This document shows, one piece after another, positions 37,101 to 49,600 of a stretch of 64,000 bases of DNA. Made by a program: the position numbers and the translations under genes. The stretch lies in the NCBI RefSeq assembly GCF_041146795.1, contig NC_135176.1, forward strand, positions 14,504,286 to 14,568,285, written 5' to 3'. This DNA comes from Maylandia zebra (taxonomy: Eukaryota; Chordata; Actinopteri; Cichliformes; Cichlidae). Under the pieces are notes generated by a model. The model worked only from the letters and a program-made list of their open reading frames with translations, did not search any database and had not been told where the DNA came from. Each line of letters opens with the position of its first letter. The stretch's first letter is position 1.

Positions 37101-40100
37101 TTTTAACCAGTAGGGGAGACCGGGGATAGTTGTAACATTTTTGACATTTCTGTCTGTAAATTGAAGCTCTTTTAAGGTAGTGGATTCAAAATGTAATGCA
37201 AAGTATTTACATGTCTCTGCTATTAAATAGTGCAGTTATTTTCTCTGCAGCACAATTACCCATTGCATGGTATGGTCTCAAACACGAAGAGTGAAATGTT
37301 ACAATTAACCCCATAGTCTGGGTTAGTTGTAACATATCCTGGGGTGAAATGTAACACAATGAAATAAGGGTACTAACAAAACATTAACATGTAATCTTTG
37401 TTTATTCAACACATGAATGCACTTACATCCATTTATGTAGCTCTGTGTGTGTGTGACAGAATGCAGAAATCTAGCTTTTGAACATATTCCAACCCCCCAA
37501 AAAAGACAAATTATGGAAATTTCTGAAACTGAATATTTCATTAATTTTGGTTGGTCTTCCTTGAGTTTGGCCTCATTGGCTCAGTGGGCATTATAACCTA
37601 CAACTCTTGCACCAATTTTGAACATAACAATGAAGCTGAAAAAATGTAGTTGTTCACCAGCATCGCAATTCCATTACTTTTTATCATGGCTTACCTTGGT
37701 GTGGTTTGCAGAGTGCTTCAGAAAGATGAGGAAATCTGTTTCTTGCACCCATTTCCACTACCAGTACTTCCTACTGGTCCATCTCTGACACAGTGGTCTG
37801 CATAATGTATGTGTGGGAACACAAACAGTGGAGGAATTGTGTTGCCAATGGCATTAACTGCATATACAAATGCGACCAGTGAACATCTCTCTGCTGATGT
37901 CGTTGTCCCAACTTGTTTAATATAAGTTAAAGTAATAGTGTGGTAAGTTGTAACATCTGCATTATTGTTACAACTAACCCAGACTGTTGCTGTTACAACT
38001 GACCCAGACTCCTATAGCCATGAACTCGCTAACATTACAGGCAACGGCTAAAACATTAGCACTAAAGACCTACACAGAATATATCCCCATAGACATACAA
38101 ATAACATAATTTAAGTTTGATGAGTTTAACTGCAAAGCAGATAATGCTATTACAAATTGAAATAAAGTAGAAAAACTTACTTTTTGGCATACAAATGACT
38201 TTTTTTCATGTTAAATTGTCTGTGTTTGACAAAATGTGCTGATTTTTCACATGTGATAGCAGAACTGAATTGGGCATGCACAGGATGAGTCACATCATTT
38301 GAAACTTAGCCCTGATTGGAGAAATTGGAAGTGTTACAACTGACCCACGTTACAACTATCCCCGGTCTCCCCTAATATTGCTTCTTGTTGTAATTAAAGA
38401 AATGACACGTACTATTATTTATTCATTTATTCTCACCAGGATAATAGGGATCGTTGATACAGTGGGGCTCAAGCTGGTTGTTGGAGGGACGGCTCAGACC
38501 ATTTTGTCCCCGGCTGTTGCTCTGTCAGTGAAACCAGCAGATGGCGCCAACTTTCAGAAAACAACTTTTTCCATCTCAAGCCCCACCAATGTGGAGGTAG
38601 GGAAGAATAACTTTCACTTTTGTACAAGTGCTTTGTGTCTCATATAACACAGCATTTCCAGCTTTGTCTAGAGAAGCCTGTAGAAGATATTTAGTGCCTT
38701 TTTACTGTCGATTTAATTTTTTATGATTATTTTAACAGGGAGGTTGGAGTAATTGTTTTAGGTTGTAATTGGCATATTTAAAAGAAGAAGAAGAATATAC
38801 TAACTCAGATTTTGTGTATTTTGTGTATTTGCATGTGTAGTTCAGATTAAACTAAATTTAAAACTACATTTATTTATTTCAGCTTTTCAGAGTAAAGTGG
38901 TTCAGTCAAAAACAGGATCAATTCATAAAATACAACAAATTGGTTTAATCATGTGACTTGTTTTTGCTTTTAAAAACACAACCAGGTGATCTAGGTCAGA
39001 AATTCTGACGGTTTCTTTTCCTCACAATGACATGACATGATTTGTCAGTAAATCCCTGGATTACACTTGGGAATGTGGGTGTAATACTAAATGTTTTGAC
39101 GAATAAGCAGCCATTTTGCCACTATTTGGAAGAACAAAGCTGCTCCTCCAAATAGTGATCTCTAGTAGAGAGACGCCAGTTGCCCCAAATAGAAAACAGG
39201 GTAAAAAAAAAACAAACAAACAAAAAAAAACAACTCTCGGATGATCGAGTCTGTTAAGCTTGAGGCCCATATGTGTTACAGGTCCGTGGGAATCCCAGAC
39301 TGAGAAGGAGCGTGACAACAAACTCCTCGATCCCTCAGGGCTCCGTCACGCTGCCTGCCTCTCTCACTCAGAATCTCACATCTCAGGAACAGCAGCAGGT
39401 CTCCAGAGTTCAGTTCAATTTCTACCAGAAGAGCACCGTATTCCAGGTCTGACAGTTCAACCAGCAGTCCCCTTCTTATTCACCACTAACAAAAACGCCA
39501 ACTTACATTATTTTTAATGTAGTGTTTTAAATCTGATACTTACACACTCTTTACAAACTTGTTTTGTTGTCTCTAAATGGCTACACAGGACAAATCCCTG
39601 GGAGTACGCAGGCTTAACAGCGGGATCCTAGGAGCAAGTGTCGCCAACCTGTCAATCACAGGACTCCGAGACAATGTTATAATCACCCTAAAAAACCAAG
39701 AGCCTATTCCGGTAAGCCTGGTTTCACCAACTGTCATTTAAAGGCAAATTAAAAGGAAATGGTTGTGTCCTCATAGAGAAATTTACTTCTGGAGGAAGCA
39801 TTGCCTAAGGGCTTCGGCTACAGGTATAACCAGACAAACCAAGCCAGTTTGTAGCAGCGCACACATGCCGGAGCTATACGACCGAGCTACACATGTGTGT
39901 GTGGTTAAATGTAGCAGCAATAGGCCACAAACATGCTGTAAAAGCAACACATCCTTAACAGAGAGAGAGAGATAGAGAGAAAACTATCATGTGCAATTAA
40001 AGATGATAAACTCTTTTTCTCAAATTACAGGCAAATTTTGTGGCAACGTGTGTTTTCTGGGACTTTGCATTAAATGGTAAGTTGTCCAGCCATGAGTTAA

Positions 40101-42458
40101 GAGCTTCAGTGAACACAAACAGACGTGTAAAAACACGAGTCGTGTTTGTTTTCTGCCCACAGATGGATCGGGTGGCTGGAGCTCAAATGGCTGTTCTGTC
40201 CAAAATAGCACGGACAGTGAGACAATTTGTGGCTGCAACCATTTAACCAGTTTTGCCATCCTGCTGGTAAGATCACCAAAATACATTTTGTCATGTATGT
40301 TGTCATGTTTGGTTATTATTCATTAGAATAATAACACTTTTGGGGGGCATCTCCTTCATAAAGGACCTCTCCAGGCAGCCTATAACCAGTCGTGTCCAGA
40401 GCACCATCCTTACCTTTATCACATACATTGGCTGTGGAATCTCTGCTATCTTCCTGGCTGTCACCATCCTCACCTACTTGGCCTTTGGGTACGTATAGAA
40501 ATCCAGAAAATAGATGATCTAGATCTGTTATTCATTACTTATTGCTAAAGCTCTATGAATTATTATTTTTTTTTTTTTTGCTCGCTGAGGTATTTTTTAC
40601 ATGTTGTCTTCATAATTTCGCCTAAACAGCAAGTTGCGCAAAGACATCCCATCCAAAATCCTGATCCAGCTGTGCTTTGCGCTGCTCCTGCTGAATCTGG
40701 TCTTCCTGGTGGACGCCTGGCTGGCGCTCTACCCAGACGCCGTGGGCCTTTGCATTTCCACTGCCTGGTTCCTTCACTACTTCTTGTTAGCTGCCTTCAC
40801 ATGGATGGGTCTCGAGGCCGTCCACATGTACGTGGCACTTGTGAAAGTCTTCAACGTCAATGTATCGCACTACATGCTGAAGTTCTCGCTGGCTGGATGG
40901 GGTATCCCGATGATCGTGGTCATTATTGTCATTGCAATTGACAAAAACAACTACGGTCTCGTTTCCTATGGAAGGTTTAGTGATGGCACTACTGATGAGT
41001 TGTGAGTACTTTATTTGTAATCTCATTATTGCACATTATCCTACATAAAATCCATGATATAAAACCTCAGAACAACCTTTAATTCTCCTCCGACTCTCCC
41101 ACAGCTGCTGGCTGAAAAATGACATCGCCTTCTACGTGGCAGTGGTGGCCTATTTCTGCGTCATTTTTATATTTAACTTCATCATGTTTATTGTAGTTAT
41201 GGTCCAGCTGTGCCGGATAAAAAAACAAAACCCTCAAAATCTCCAGCACCGCAGCACACTGCAGGATGTGCGCAGTGTGTTGGGGATAACCATCCTGCTA
41301 GGCCTCACGTGGGGCTTTGCCTTTTTTGCCTGGGGGCCCGTTAACCTGGCGTTCATGTACCTCTTTGCCATCTGTAACTCCCTGCAAGGTGAGCTGACAT
41401 TTTCTGAGCTGGTTTGTGAAATAATGGTGATTTCACTCAAATCTGGTCAGTTTACATAGTAATTCTGCTGTTTTCCTTTCTTTTGTCCTCAATTTTAACC
41501 AGTTTTTATTGACGTCATCCTCTTCTCTTATTTTAACAACAAAAATACAATCGCATCTTTTTCTCTAATTGGTTTTTAAATGCTCCTCTAAGTAACTACT
41601 GCACTGTGAAACGTGGCATTAACAAACACGCTTGTTTTGTAGGTTTCTTTATATTCGTGTTCCACTGTGCAGTGAAGGAAACCGTGAGGAGGCAGTGGAG
41701 GATCTATCTGTGCTGCGGCAAAATGAGACTATCTGAGAACTCAGGTTAGCGGTGTTCGTTTTATACTGTGTGCCTCAAACTGGTGAAGGTTACTCCTTTA
41801 TTTGGTTTCATTTAAGAAATAAGTTTATCGACTGTGGGATTGCGTGGGTTCTATCCGAGTACACGTAGACATGCAGTTAGTGGGGTTAGCTGAATTGGTA
41901 ATTCTAACTTGTCCATAGGTGAATGTGAGTTCAAATGGTTGCCTGTCTCTATGTGTTAGTCATGCAACAGACTGGTGACCTGTCCGTACCCTGCCTCCTG
42001 CCCTAAGACAGCTGGGATAGGCTCCAGCGGAAGAGAATGGATGGACTGTGCGATAATTGCAATTCACAATCACGTTTACCTTCATCATGTGGGTCTTTTT
42101 TTTAACAGAATGGAGTCGCACTGCAACACAGAAGACGGCAAAGAAGTCATCGCTGACCAACAACACATCTCTTCATTCCAGTACCTCACGTGGCAATAAC
42201 TCTTCCAGCTCCTCTTTCCTCAACAGTGACATTTCAGAACAGAGTGATGGGATCGGTACGAACTGACATTTTTGCGTTTCTTCTGTCATTGCTGCAACTC
42301 TTAGAATATATCAATTTCCCTTTTTGAAATAATGACAGTAGCACTGTTTTACAGGTAGCCCATATGCAGACAGAGTAATCACAGCAGATGAAGACTCAAA
42401 TATGGATGTGGTCCTCAACGAGATCAACATGCGGCACAGACACTCACAAACTTCTTGA
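28121..42458 (+). CDS. adgrg2: Adhesion G-protein coupled receptor G2 with expanded mucin-like ectodomain, 28 exons
   Basis: Exons: 28121-28200, 28773-28847, 31093-32365, 33153-33192, 33275-33312, 33393-33523, 33610-33688, 33824-33882, 34524-34574, 34680-34747, 34866-34909, 35010-35049, 35535-35569, 35691-35818, 35945-36059, 36169-36590, 36678-36882, 38440-38596, 39282-39446, 39589-39711, 40031-40076, 40163-40266, 40364-40488, 40630-41001, 41105-41388, 41643-41744, 42109-42255 and 42355-42458. All junctions are GT-AG and in phase, giving about 1536 codons from 28122. The first exon encodes a signal peptide ([11 protein letters not shown]) but has no ATG, so the start codon lies in an unseen upstream exon. 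Then come a mucin-like repeat region (about 187-450), a polybasic site, a Cys-rich region (476-751), a second mucin-like region (752-892) and a GAIN domain. The GPS is canonical ([13 protein letters not shown], cut before T), followed by 7[37 protein letters not shown] and [15 protein letters not shown] match ADGRG2. It is an orphan receptor known for epididymal fluid control in mammals. Confidence 0.88.
28935..30645 (-). mobile_element. Tc1-like transposon relic in adgrg2 intron 2, itself interrupted
   Basis: The left end CAGTGATATAAGTGTTTGATC and the right end, reverse-complemented CAGTGGGGGAAATAATTATT, form a decayed inverted repeat. TA follows the right end (30646-30647). Between them, words of a minus-strand Tc1 transposase gene are present: ggtcacaaggtttgcacaca, catgaccttaatatgcttc, catgatgtttccacctcc, atctgaccacagcac and gtaggtctacaatcttgtcc. 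The gene is riddled with stops and gaps, and the middle is replaced by foreign sequence (29070-29925). Confidence 0.75.
29070..29925. mobile_element. Unclassified repeat inserted into the Tc1 relic
   Basis: The Tc1 text stops near 29066 and resumes near 29930 (cactccatgaccttaatatg). The intervening sequence (tgaggacccatatgcagacc, ccatttattaaggcagat, cagaacacagaagag) reads like a dispersed fish repeat with purine-rich words. No reading frame of interest and no clear target duplication were found. Confidence 0.45.
31497..32289 (+). repeat. 69-bp coding minisatellite (mucin-like repeats of adgrg2)
   Basis: About eleven full units plus a partial one of a 69-bp tandem repeat lie in adgrg2 exon 3. 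Each encodes 23 residues of the form [15 protein letters not shown], then TTTTATPT, with two N-glycosylation sequons (NFT, NGT) and about half the residues Thr, hence dense O-glycosylation. The units are nearly identical. Variants are RGN in unit 3, AIPT between units 3/4 and 6/7, TIQ in unit 9 and GSN in unit 10, so the array was recently homogenised. The antisense strand is also open here, a side effect of the repeat. Confidence 0.95.
32510..32905. repeat. T-rich degenerate tagttt repeat
   Basis: Dense tagttt/tttagtttagttt words, with the inverse (aaactaaaaaaaagctcaaac) near 32710, lie in adgrg2 intron 3. It may be a decayed fish MITE of the 'actaaaact' type. No clean ends are visible. Confidence 0.45.
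37113..38372. mobile_element. TA-flanked DNA transposon in an adgrg2 intron
   Basis: The left end GGGGAGACCGGGGATAGTTG and the right end CAACTATCCCCGGTCTCCCC are perfect inverted repeats, extending to GTAACATTTTT versus GTAACGTGGGT. TA flanks both sides (37111-37112, 38373-38374). Internally the phrase gttacaactgaccca and its inverse gggttagttgtaac recur several times. No transposase frame of useful length is present, so it is non-autonomous. TA targets suggest the Tc1/mariner or pogo group. Confidence 0.8.
41836..42045 (+). mobile_element. High-copy teleost retroelement tail, copy 2 of 3
   Basis: A degenerate copy with gattgcgtgggttctatcc, ccataggtgaatgtgagt, ggttgcctgtctctatgtg and agctgggataggctccagcg, ending gagaatggatgga. 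It lies in the intron before the penultimate exon of adgrg2. Confidence 0.65.
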
Positions 42459-42493
42459 TAGTGGAGGGACAAAGCCGCCTCTCTCAGCGCTCT

Positions 42494-42522
42494 TTTATTT
42501 ATATATATATATATATATATAT
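42494..42522. repeat. TA microsatellite in the adgrg2 3' UTR
   Basis: A (TA)n run about 40 bases after the adgrg2 stop codon. Confidence 0.8.
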
Positions 42523-42752
42523 TTGTACAATATAATGTAACTGAACAGAGTAATTTATGTACAAGCTATCTGCAGGCCATATGTATTAGCTAAATGACTT
42601 TATAAACGAAACTTACTGTTTTAACATCTTATTTCCCCTATTGTATTCTTACAGATATTCTGAACACTAAAGTATTATATATTATTAATATTCAAAGTAA
42701 ATTAATTTCACTAATGTAACCCACTAAATCTTTCACACAGACCTACATTTCT

Positions 42753-42758
42753 AATAAA
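42753..42758 (+). terminator. Candidate adgrg2 polyadenylation signal
   Basis: AATAAA about 295 bases after the adgrg2 stop codon. It is the first strong signal downstream. Confidence 0.45.
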
Positions 42759-43179
42759 AAAAATTAAGTTAATAACAAAGATTTCACTTTTAAAACAGTG
42801 TTGAAATGTATGCATGCTTACATAATTGCTCTAATGGTCTAACAAACAAATTTAAAAGCACCTAAAGTAAAGTAAGATGTTTTGATGTGTCACAGCAGGG
42901 GAAGCATAGCTGTATTAATCATGCTGCATTTCCAGTTAGTGTCCAAGAGAGCCGTGACAATGTAAACAGCATGCACTTAAGCAGGATGTCTGGAAAAGCC
43001 ATTGGAGCGTTTACCCTTGATACAAGACTTTCGATTCCTCCACTGATCGGACATTTGGTGGCACACATACTGTCTTTTACATTCAAGTGAAATTAAAGTT
43101 TTCACTGGTCTCTATTGCAGTGCTGTAAAAAGTCCAACCTTACTGCTTCCAAAGAAACTAATAGGGCAAATATCAGCCA

Positions 43180-43960
43180 AATGCACTTGATTAACTGGTC
43201 ATCAGAAAGTTTGAGCACCTCCATTAAAGCAGAAGCTAGGTCTCTTTGCTGGTGGGGCAAAAACACTCGACTCTACAGGCGTTGGTATGTTCAGGTAATG
43301 ACAGTACAGTCATACTGGTTCAGACTTTTTTCTGACTTGTTTGGAAGAGTTCCTGAGAGGAAGTGTGATCTCTAGAAAAAGAATACAGCAACACAGCTTA
43401 GGTTTGCAAAGTTGCATCTGGGGGAAAAAAACAACAAAAAAAACCCCCCACAAGATATGTCCTTTGGTGCTAATACGCCGTGTTTGGTTTTCACCAGAGA
43501 TGGCACCGTGTGTTATGGCCAAATACCTCATACCATTGTCAAGTACGGTGGTGGAAGGGTGATGATTTGGGCTTGTTTTGCAGCCACAGTACCGTTGAAT
43601 CAACTAGGATATCCTCTGCATATGTTCAGGACAATAGAATACAGCAGAATAATGAATTGAGATCTAATCTAAGGAAGTATTCACCAACAGCAAAGATGAT
43701 GGTAGAAGTAAAAGTTCCCTGGAGGGACCTCCCAGCAAATTCCTCCCAATGTCAGACCATGCAATACTCAAACTGTGAGAAACTTAAAAACAAAACGGAC
43801 TCTAGCATTTAACAGGCTGAGGCCTGTAAAGACTGAAGTATGGCTTGTTTGGAAACATTGCTAGCAGAAAACTTTCTCCGTAAAAAGAATATAGCAGCAC
43901 ATGTTAGGTTTGCAAAGTTGCATTTGAATGAGTAATAAGAGTTCTGGAATAACAATTCTG
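43180..43960 (+). mobile_element. Decayed Tc1 transposase fragments (two pieces)
   Basis: One broken Tc1 gene gives, across frames, RFAKLHLGEK-like text at about 43400, then CLVFTRDGTVCYGQIPHTIV and YGGGRVMIWACFAA. A second piece at 43872-43960 repeats the earlier phrase (aaaagaatatagcagcac, aggtttgcaaagttgcat) and goes on to EFWNNN. Stops and frameshifts are numerous. The repeated phrase at 43373-43425 and 43872-43930 shows that parts of two copies lie side by side. Confidence 0.65.
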
Positions 43961-45497
43961 TATACAGTACCAGAGTACTCTGGAGTCAAACTGATAAACG
44001 TCACTAGTTAACTACTGGGTTAAATGGTACACCAATTAAATTAGACCAGTTGGTAGTTTACCAGAGTTTTCATAACACACCACACAGCGTCACTAGTATG
44101 GCATCTGTGTAAACATGTCACAGAATGAGAAACCCAATACATTCTAAGCAAATGCAAAAGCTGCTGCAGCAGTTTGACATTTTTAACCTCTGCCTTATTT
44201 TTTAGATTTGATTAGTTAAGCTTTAAGATTTTGGCTGACAAACTGGTACTTTAAGTTTTGGACAAATATTAGTTCTTACGAGGAAAACAGTCACGTTTCC
44301 CGTCTCTTGCATTTTTCTTAAGATAACAGTGATCAAGAGGAATGAGTCAAACACCACAGGTATGTTCCCCCCAAAAACAGTTTAATCATAGATGGTCAAA
44401 ATCATCTCAAGCAGGAAAGGACAGCATTTAATGAAATAACGAATAAATAAATGTCCCACAGGGTAGATCAAATGTGCATTGTACTGTATATGCAAGCTAC
44501 ATTCACCGTCCTTTACGTGCACCTAATACAGTCTTAACAAAAACTTTATCAGGCAAAAACAAAAAGGTGCCGATAAAACATGACAAAACAGCACAAGCAG
44601 AGGTGGCAGTAACTTTGGAGAAATAGTTTCCCTTTTAAAACACTTTGATTTAAGCCCCTCAGTCCCGCTGGGCGTGACCACCTTAATACAACCTGAAAGA
44701 AATCACATTTGAAAGGCAGCAACAAAAATGAAGCATAAAAGTGACACTTTGGGTATGCTGCACCTGTGCACTGGCTCACGCAGAGGCACGTTCATTCAAC
44801 TTCATAACTCAAGATTACAGAAAATGAGTACATATGTATGGGAAATGAGTTACTCCACATTATCAGTGTATAAAAATCAGTGTTCCAACAGCTCCTTCAG
44901 AGCACATGCAAGTGGACATTTATAAGGAAAAAAAAAAAACCTCAAGTAACAAACAATACAACTGACAAGTTGTAAAATTAAAAGAATGGGGATGATAAAA
45001 CTGCAATTATGCCTCGAGGAGAACTGAGTCAGCTATAGAAAAAGAAAAAATATATATACACATATACTCTCATAACTTAACCACACCAACTTGACTGGTT
45101 GAAGCTGGAGTGTTTTTCAGTCAGTGTTTGTTAACTGAAAACAGCAAATTAAATTACTTGTCTTAGTCAGCAGAAGCTCACCAATGTGCACAGAGGTGTG
45201 TGAACAATTCAGACTTTGGAAATATCTGAATAGTTCCTAACATTTAAAACTAAACTGAATTTTGTGTGGCCTCCAATTTTCAGGCTGCATTCAATTTGCG
45301 TACAAATGAGGGGGTACAGAAGAAATTAGGAGCCTTCACATTCCAGCTGCTGAGAATTTCAGGAGATAACTTGTTTACTTTTTCCAAGCGGTGTAAAAAA
45401 CCCATCTGATAGTTGAGTTAAGGACTACACATGTACACAAAAACAAATAAATGTTAGACTGGATTGAAACTGAGCTAGATTGATGGGGAAGACCATC
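43961..45497. other. Spacer between the Tc1 fragments and the sms 3' end
   Basis: No exon or known repeat family is recognised. Confidence 0.4.
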
Positions 45498-45503
45498 TTT
45501 ATT
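45498..45503 (-). terminator. Candidate sms polyadenylation signal
   Basis: AATAAA on the minus strand, about 390 bases after the sms stop codon. Confidence 0.45.
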
Positions 45504-45891
45504 CACCTGCATGTGGCTTTGGTGTGTTAGTAGACTGTTTTTCAATTAGATCAGTGGTGTTTAGAGTGCGTGCAAGCGGCACCTGCAGACAGACACTTAG
45601 ACTGGATTATTAAAATCAGATGGTCCTAATGTGCCTGCTAACTAAACTACACTGGCAGGATCAGGTGACCACAGCAAGCAAATATCCCAATTTTAATAAT
45701 CAGTCCATATGCAAAGGTGACCTTTGACAGTGCCTGAATGTCTGGGGTTTTGTTTGGTTGTTTTTTTAAAGCAGACACTTTGAATTTCTCCCTCACAGTA
45801 TAAGAGCAAAACACCATTATTTAATTTCTCTAATGAAAGCAGAAATGATAACCTAGCCTTAATACTTCAATTCAGTAAACATTTTTATAAA

Positions 45892-46640
45892 TTATGGGAC
45901 TTGATAGAAAGGATACTGCTCCAGGTAGGATGGAACACACACCACCTCTTTGCGGAAGTCCACTGGACACGAGAGCCTTCCCAGCCGTTCCTCAAACAGA
46001 TTCAGTGCCTCGGTCAGATTTGCGCTGTTGCCCTGATGGCCAGCAGCAGAAAAGATTCATGAGACTCATACAGATAAATAATTAGGCCCTGACACACAGA
46101 AATGATGCTTGGTCATCGCATGAAGTGTTTCAAATAAATTAATATTTAGTTCACCTTTAAAAACAGTATTGACAAAATCCCCCAATCATGAACTGTATGG
46201 TAAATTAGGAGCAGACTCACCTGTGTGAAATACTTTCCACTGGGATGCAGCACTTTTATAGATAGATCTAAAATGAGACGCAGGAACTCCCACGTAGAGT
46301 CTACAGAAAGCAGACAGCATGTGACAAGTTAAACATTTCTTCACACTGCACCTGTGTGCCACCTTTCCTGATGTATGGCTATTGTTATCAATACCTTCTT
46401 CTGGCGAGGTGGATATTGGGATTGCAGTGAGGTCATTAATAACATAATCAAATGTCCTTCCTTCCTGGACATACTTCTTCAGCAAGGGAACACAGTCCTG
46501 AACTAATATCTGCAATCCATGAGACGAGGAGATTATTCAAAATGCATCTTCAATTTACCCCTGCTTCAAAACTTTTGTCCTGCCTATTGCCGCTTTAAAA
46601 ATAAATATTAATAACGCAAAACACATTTTGAGCAAATGTG

Positions 46641-46671
<31 letters not shown>

Positions 46672-49600
46672 AACCCCACACCACACAATTCAGCACTCAC
46701 TTGGTAACAGTCTCCCTTCAGGTTGTCCAGGATATCACCACAAGTCTTCCTCATGTATTTTTTGCACCCATCTATCACCTTCTGGTCAATGTAGAAGCTT
46801 TATTAAGGAACAGTCAGATGCACACACAGAATTACACTGAGAATAATGCAAATCTAAGTGTGGAGATTTGGAGTGATCTAAAAAAAAGTGAATGTTTGCT
46901 TTAATATGAACAAAGTCACTCAAATGAAAGCTCAGTAAAGGATATCTCCACCATGGTGATCATCTTTGGCTTTTGTTTGACCAACTCAGCAAGTATTCCT
47001 CCATCACCTCCTCCTAAAATCAGCACTTCTTTTCCAGCGTAGTTTTCTTTTCCACTGCCTGTGATGGCCTGGGTGTAGGCAGAGTCACTCTCTGCAAGGT
47101 CTGCAAGAAAAATTTGTTTTTAAAGGCAAAACAAATAATTCTTATTAGACTGACTCTACTAAGTTAAACAGTCATTTTGAAAAAACAAAATCTTGTGTGC
47201 AAGCAACATGCCATGATTTATATACTTACTAACGTCTCCATCCAGAACTAGAATATTCCCATACTGCTGTGAGTGCAAAATCTTTATGTTTTGGTATTCA
47301 GAATCCTCTTCATACACCACCTTGTCAATGTCATACTCAATTAGTCTGCCATCGGCTGTGGGCCAGTAGCGGTCAACTTTTGCTCCTCGCAAAAGGGCTG
47401 GAAGCCTTTTGGGAGGTGGGGGGGGATAAATAATACTGCACCATGAAGTACGATACATTTACAAGAACAATATAGTGATACTTACTTTTTAATCCTTGTA
47501 ATATTGCCATTTAAGAGAACTTTCAGCTTATTTTCCAGTGCATTCAAAAGCTGTGGAGTAAGAATAGATGCAGCTTAAACTTTCACCAAATTTGTGAAAG
47601 GTTTCATATTGCTACACAGACAACCCTAATGCAAAACACATCGGGAGTAAACAACACCATAGTTGGTGTAATTTAACCCTCCGTGTATGCACTAGCATTT
47701 AGGGATGTGAAAGTGTTTGAATACAGGAAGCCAGTACACAGACAGTAACTGTAAGTATCTTTTGACAGGCACTAAAGATGCCTATGGTCAAAAAGGGTTG
47801 GGTTATCATTATATAGTCCCAGAGATGTTTAACCTTATTAGTTTCAATGTTGGTAAAAACAATAGCCCTGTGTATGCTCTTACATTGTCTAGCTGTGCAA
47901 TGTCATCATCTTCGTAAAACTGCAAATCAACTGTGACCAGCCCCTGGGAGTGCACACGCAGGACAACAAACCTGAGAATTGATGTAGGAAAGAGAAAACG
48001 ATGCAAAACAAAGTTAGAGGAACACTAAAAACAAAAAAAGCCACTCAACGTGTGCAATGCGACCTCTCAGAAGAAGCTGTGAAAAGTTCCTCTGTTGCAA
48101 AGAAGTTTGAAGGGTAATATTTTTAAAGTTTGAAGAGTTAACTGAAACATTCCTGCAATGCTGTCCAACTAGAAGCATGCTCAGGATTTATCAGGAAGTC
48201 TATCAAGAAGCCGTAGACATTGCTTAGAGAGTCAGACAACACACAAGTTTTAGAATTCTCCAAAGACCCACATTTGGTGAAAACACATCCTGGCTTTGGG
48301 ATATTAGTACACTTATTTATTAGGAGTGCAATGATACACAAAATTCACGGTTCGATTCGATATTTTTTTGATACAAAAAAAAATAAAAAACCTGTTTATG
48401 CCTTTTTAATTTGTCATGTATTAAAATTATAAATACATTTTAACTCAAAAGTACAGTTTTTAAATTTAATGTCGCTGAAACAACAAAGTAATAAAAAAAT
48501 AAATATATCTGATTGAGGAATCACTCATCTTTGGAAAGGAGTTTGTTACAGAGAAATGGCTCTTTCCAAAATAAAAGCTATACTGTACGCTTCTTCTGGG
48601 CTATATTCTCAGCAGCATATTAACCCTTGTATGGTGTTCTGGTCTGTGAGACCCGTTTTCAGTTTTTTCCAAAAGAAATTAAACAATTAATTATTTTTTC
48701 AACCTGAAATTCATTGGCTTTGGCTTATTTTCTGTGAAGAACATAAATCCAAACTAATTTTCAATGACCTCATACTGTACCTCCCCCCACGCATTTACAT
48801 TACATACAATGTGTTCGGGTCCACTGGACCCAGGTCTAATAAAAGTGTTGAAAGTGTAGGTCCTGTGTTCCCACATGCTGTCTTCCTCCTTTCTGGTGCT
48901 GCTGATAGTGATTTCCTCCCCTCCTGCTCCCGCACAAAGTTGCAACATTGTTGAAAATTCAACTAACAACACCGTCTGCTCTGACATTCCCACACATTTT
49001 ACCCTCTTTCTTGAGGGATCCAAATTTTATTTTCTCATACCCTGTCCCACCTGCAAATTAGGGGCATAATACTATAAATAAGACTTTGCCAGTGTGGTTC
49101 CTTATCCCAACTGATCAAGATGGCAAAAGATTATCTGCTGCGAGGGCCATCCAATTGATTTTGGAAGAGAGAGGGGCTTCGAACGATGATGTTGACAAAG
49201 AGGTTTCAGAATATTTAGCATTTCTGAAAATTCAGAGTCTGACAGTGACTTTGAAGAAGAGGATGAGGTTGAGCACCATTTAGTAACAAAACGAAGACGA
49301 GTACCCCATCTGCAGCCAGCTCCAGGACCAGAACAAGCCCACCAGACAGCAAGTGAAGAAACATGGATGTCAATAACTGGTGAAATTGAATGGTCTTCTT
49401 GCCCAAGAAATGAGCCACCCTGCAGAGCTGTTACTGGGATAAGCCAGGGCCAACACAGCTGACAGTTACTCATGTGCAGGACATCAAGTCTTCATTTGAG
49501 CTTTTCATCCCAGATTCCATCCAGAAAATTATTCTGGATTGCAGTAATCTAGAAGGAAGGTGTTTTTTTTGGAGAGAGGTGGAAGGAGATGGACCAAATT

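Noticed and set aside
37323-37541. 72-codon minus-strand frame in the TA-flanked element as its transposase
   Set aside because: Too short, with no DDE or DNA-binding motif seen.
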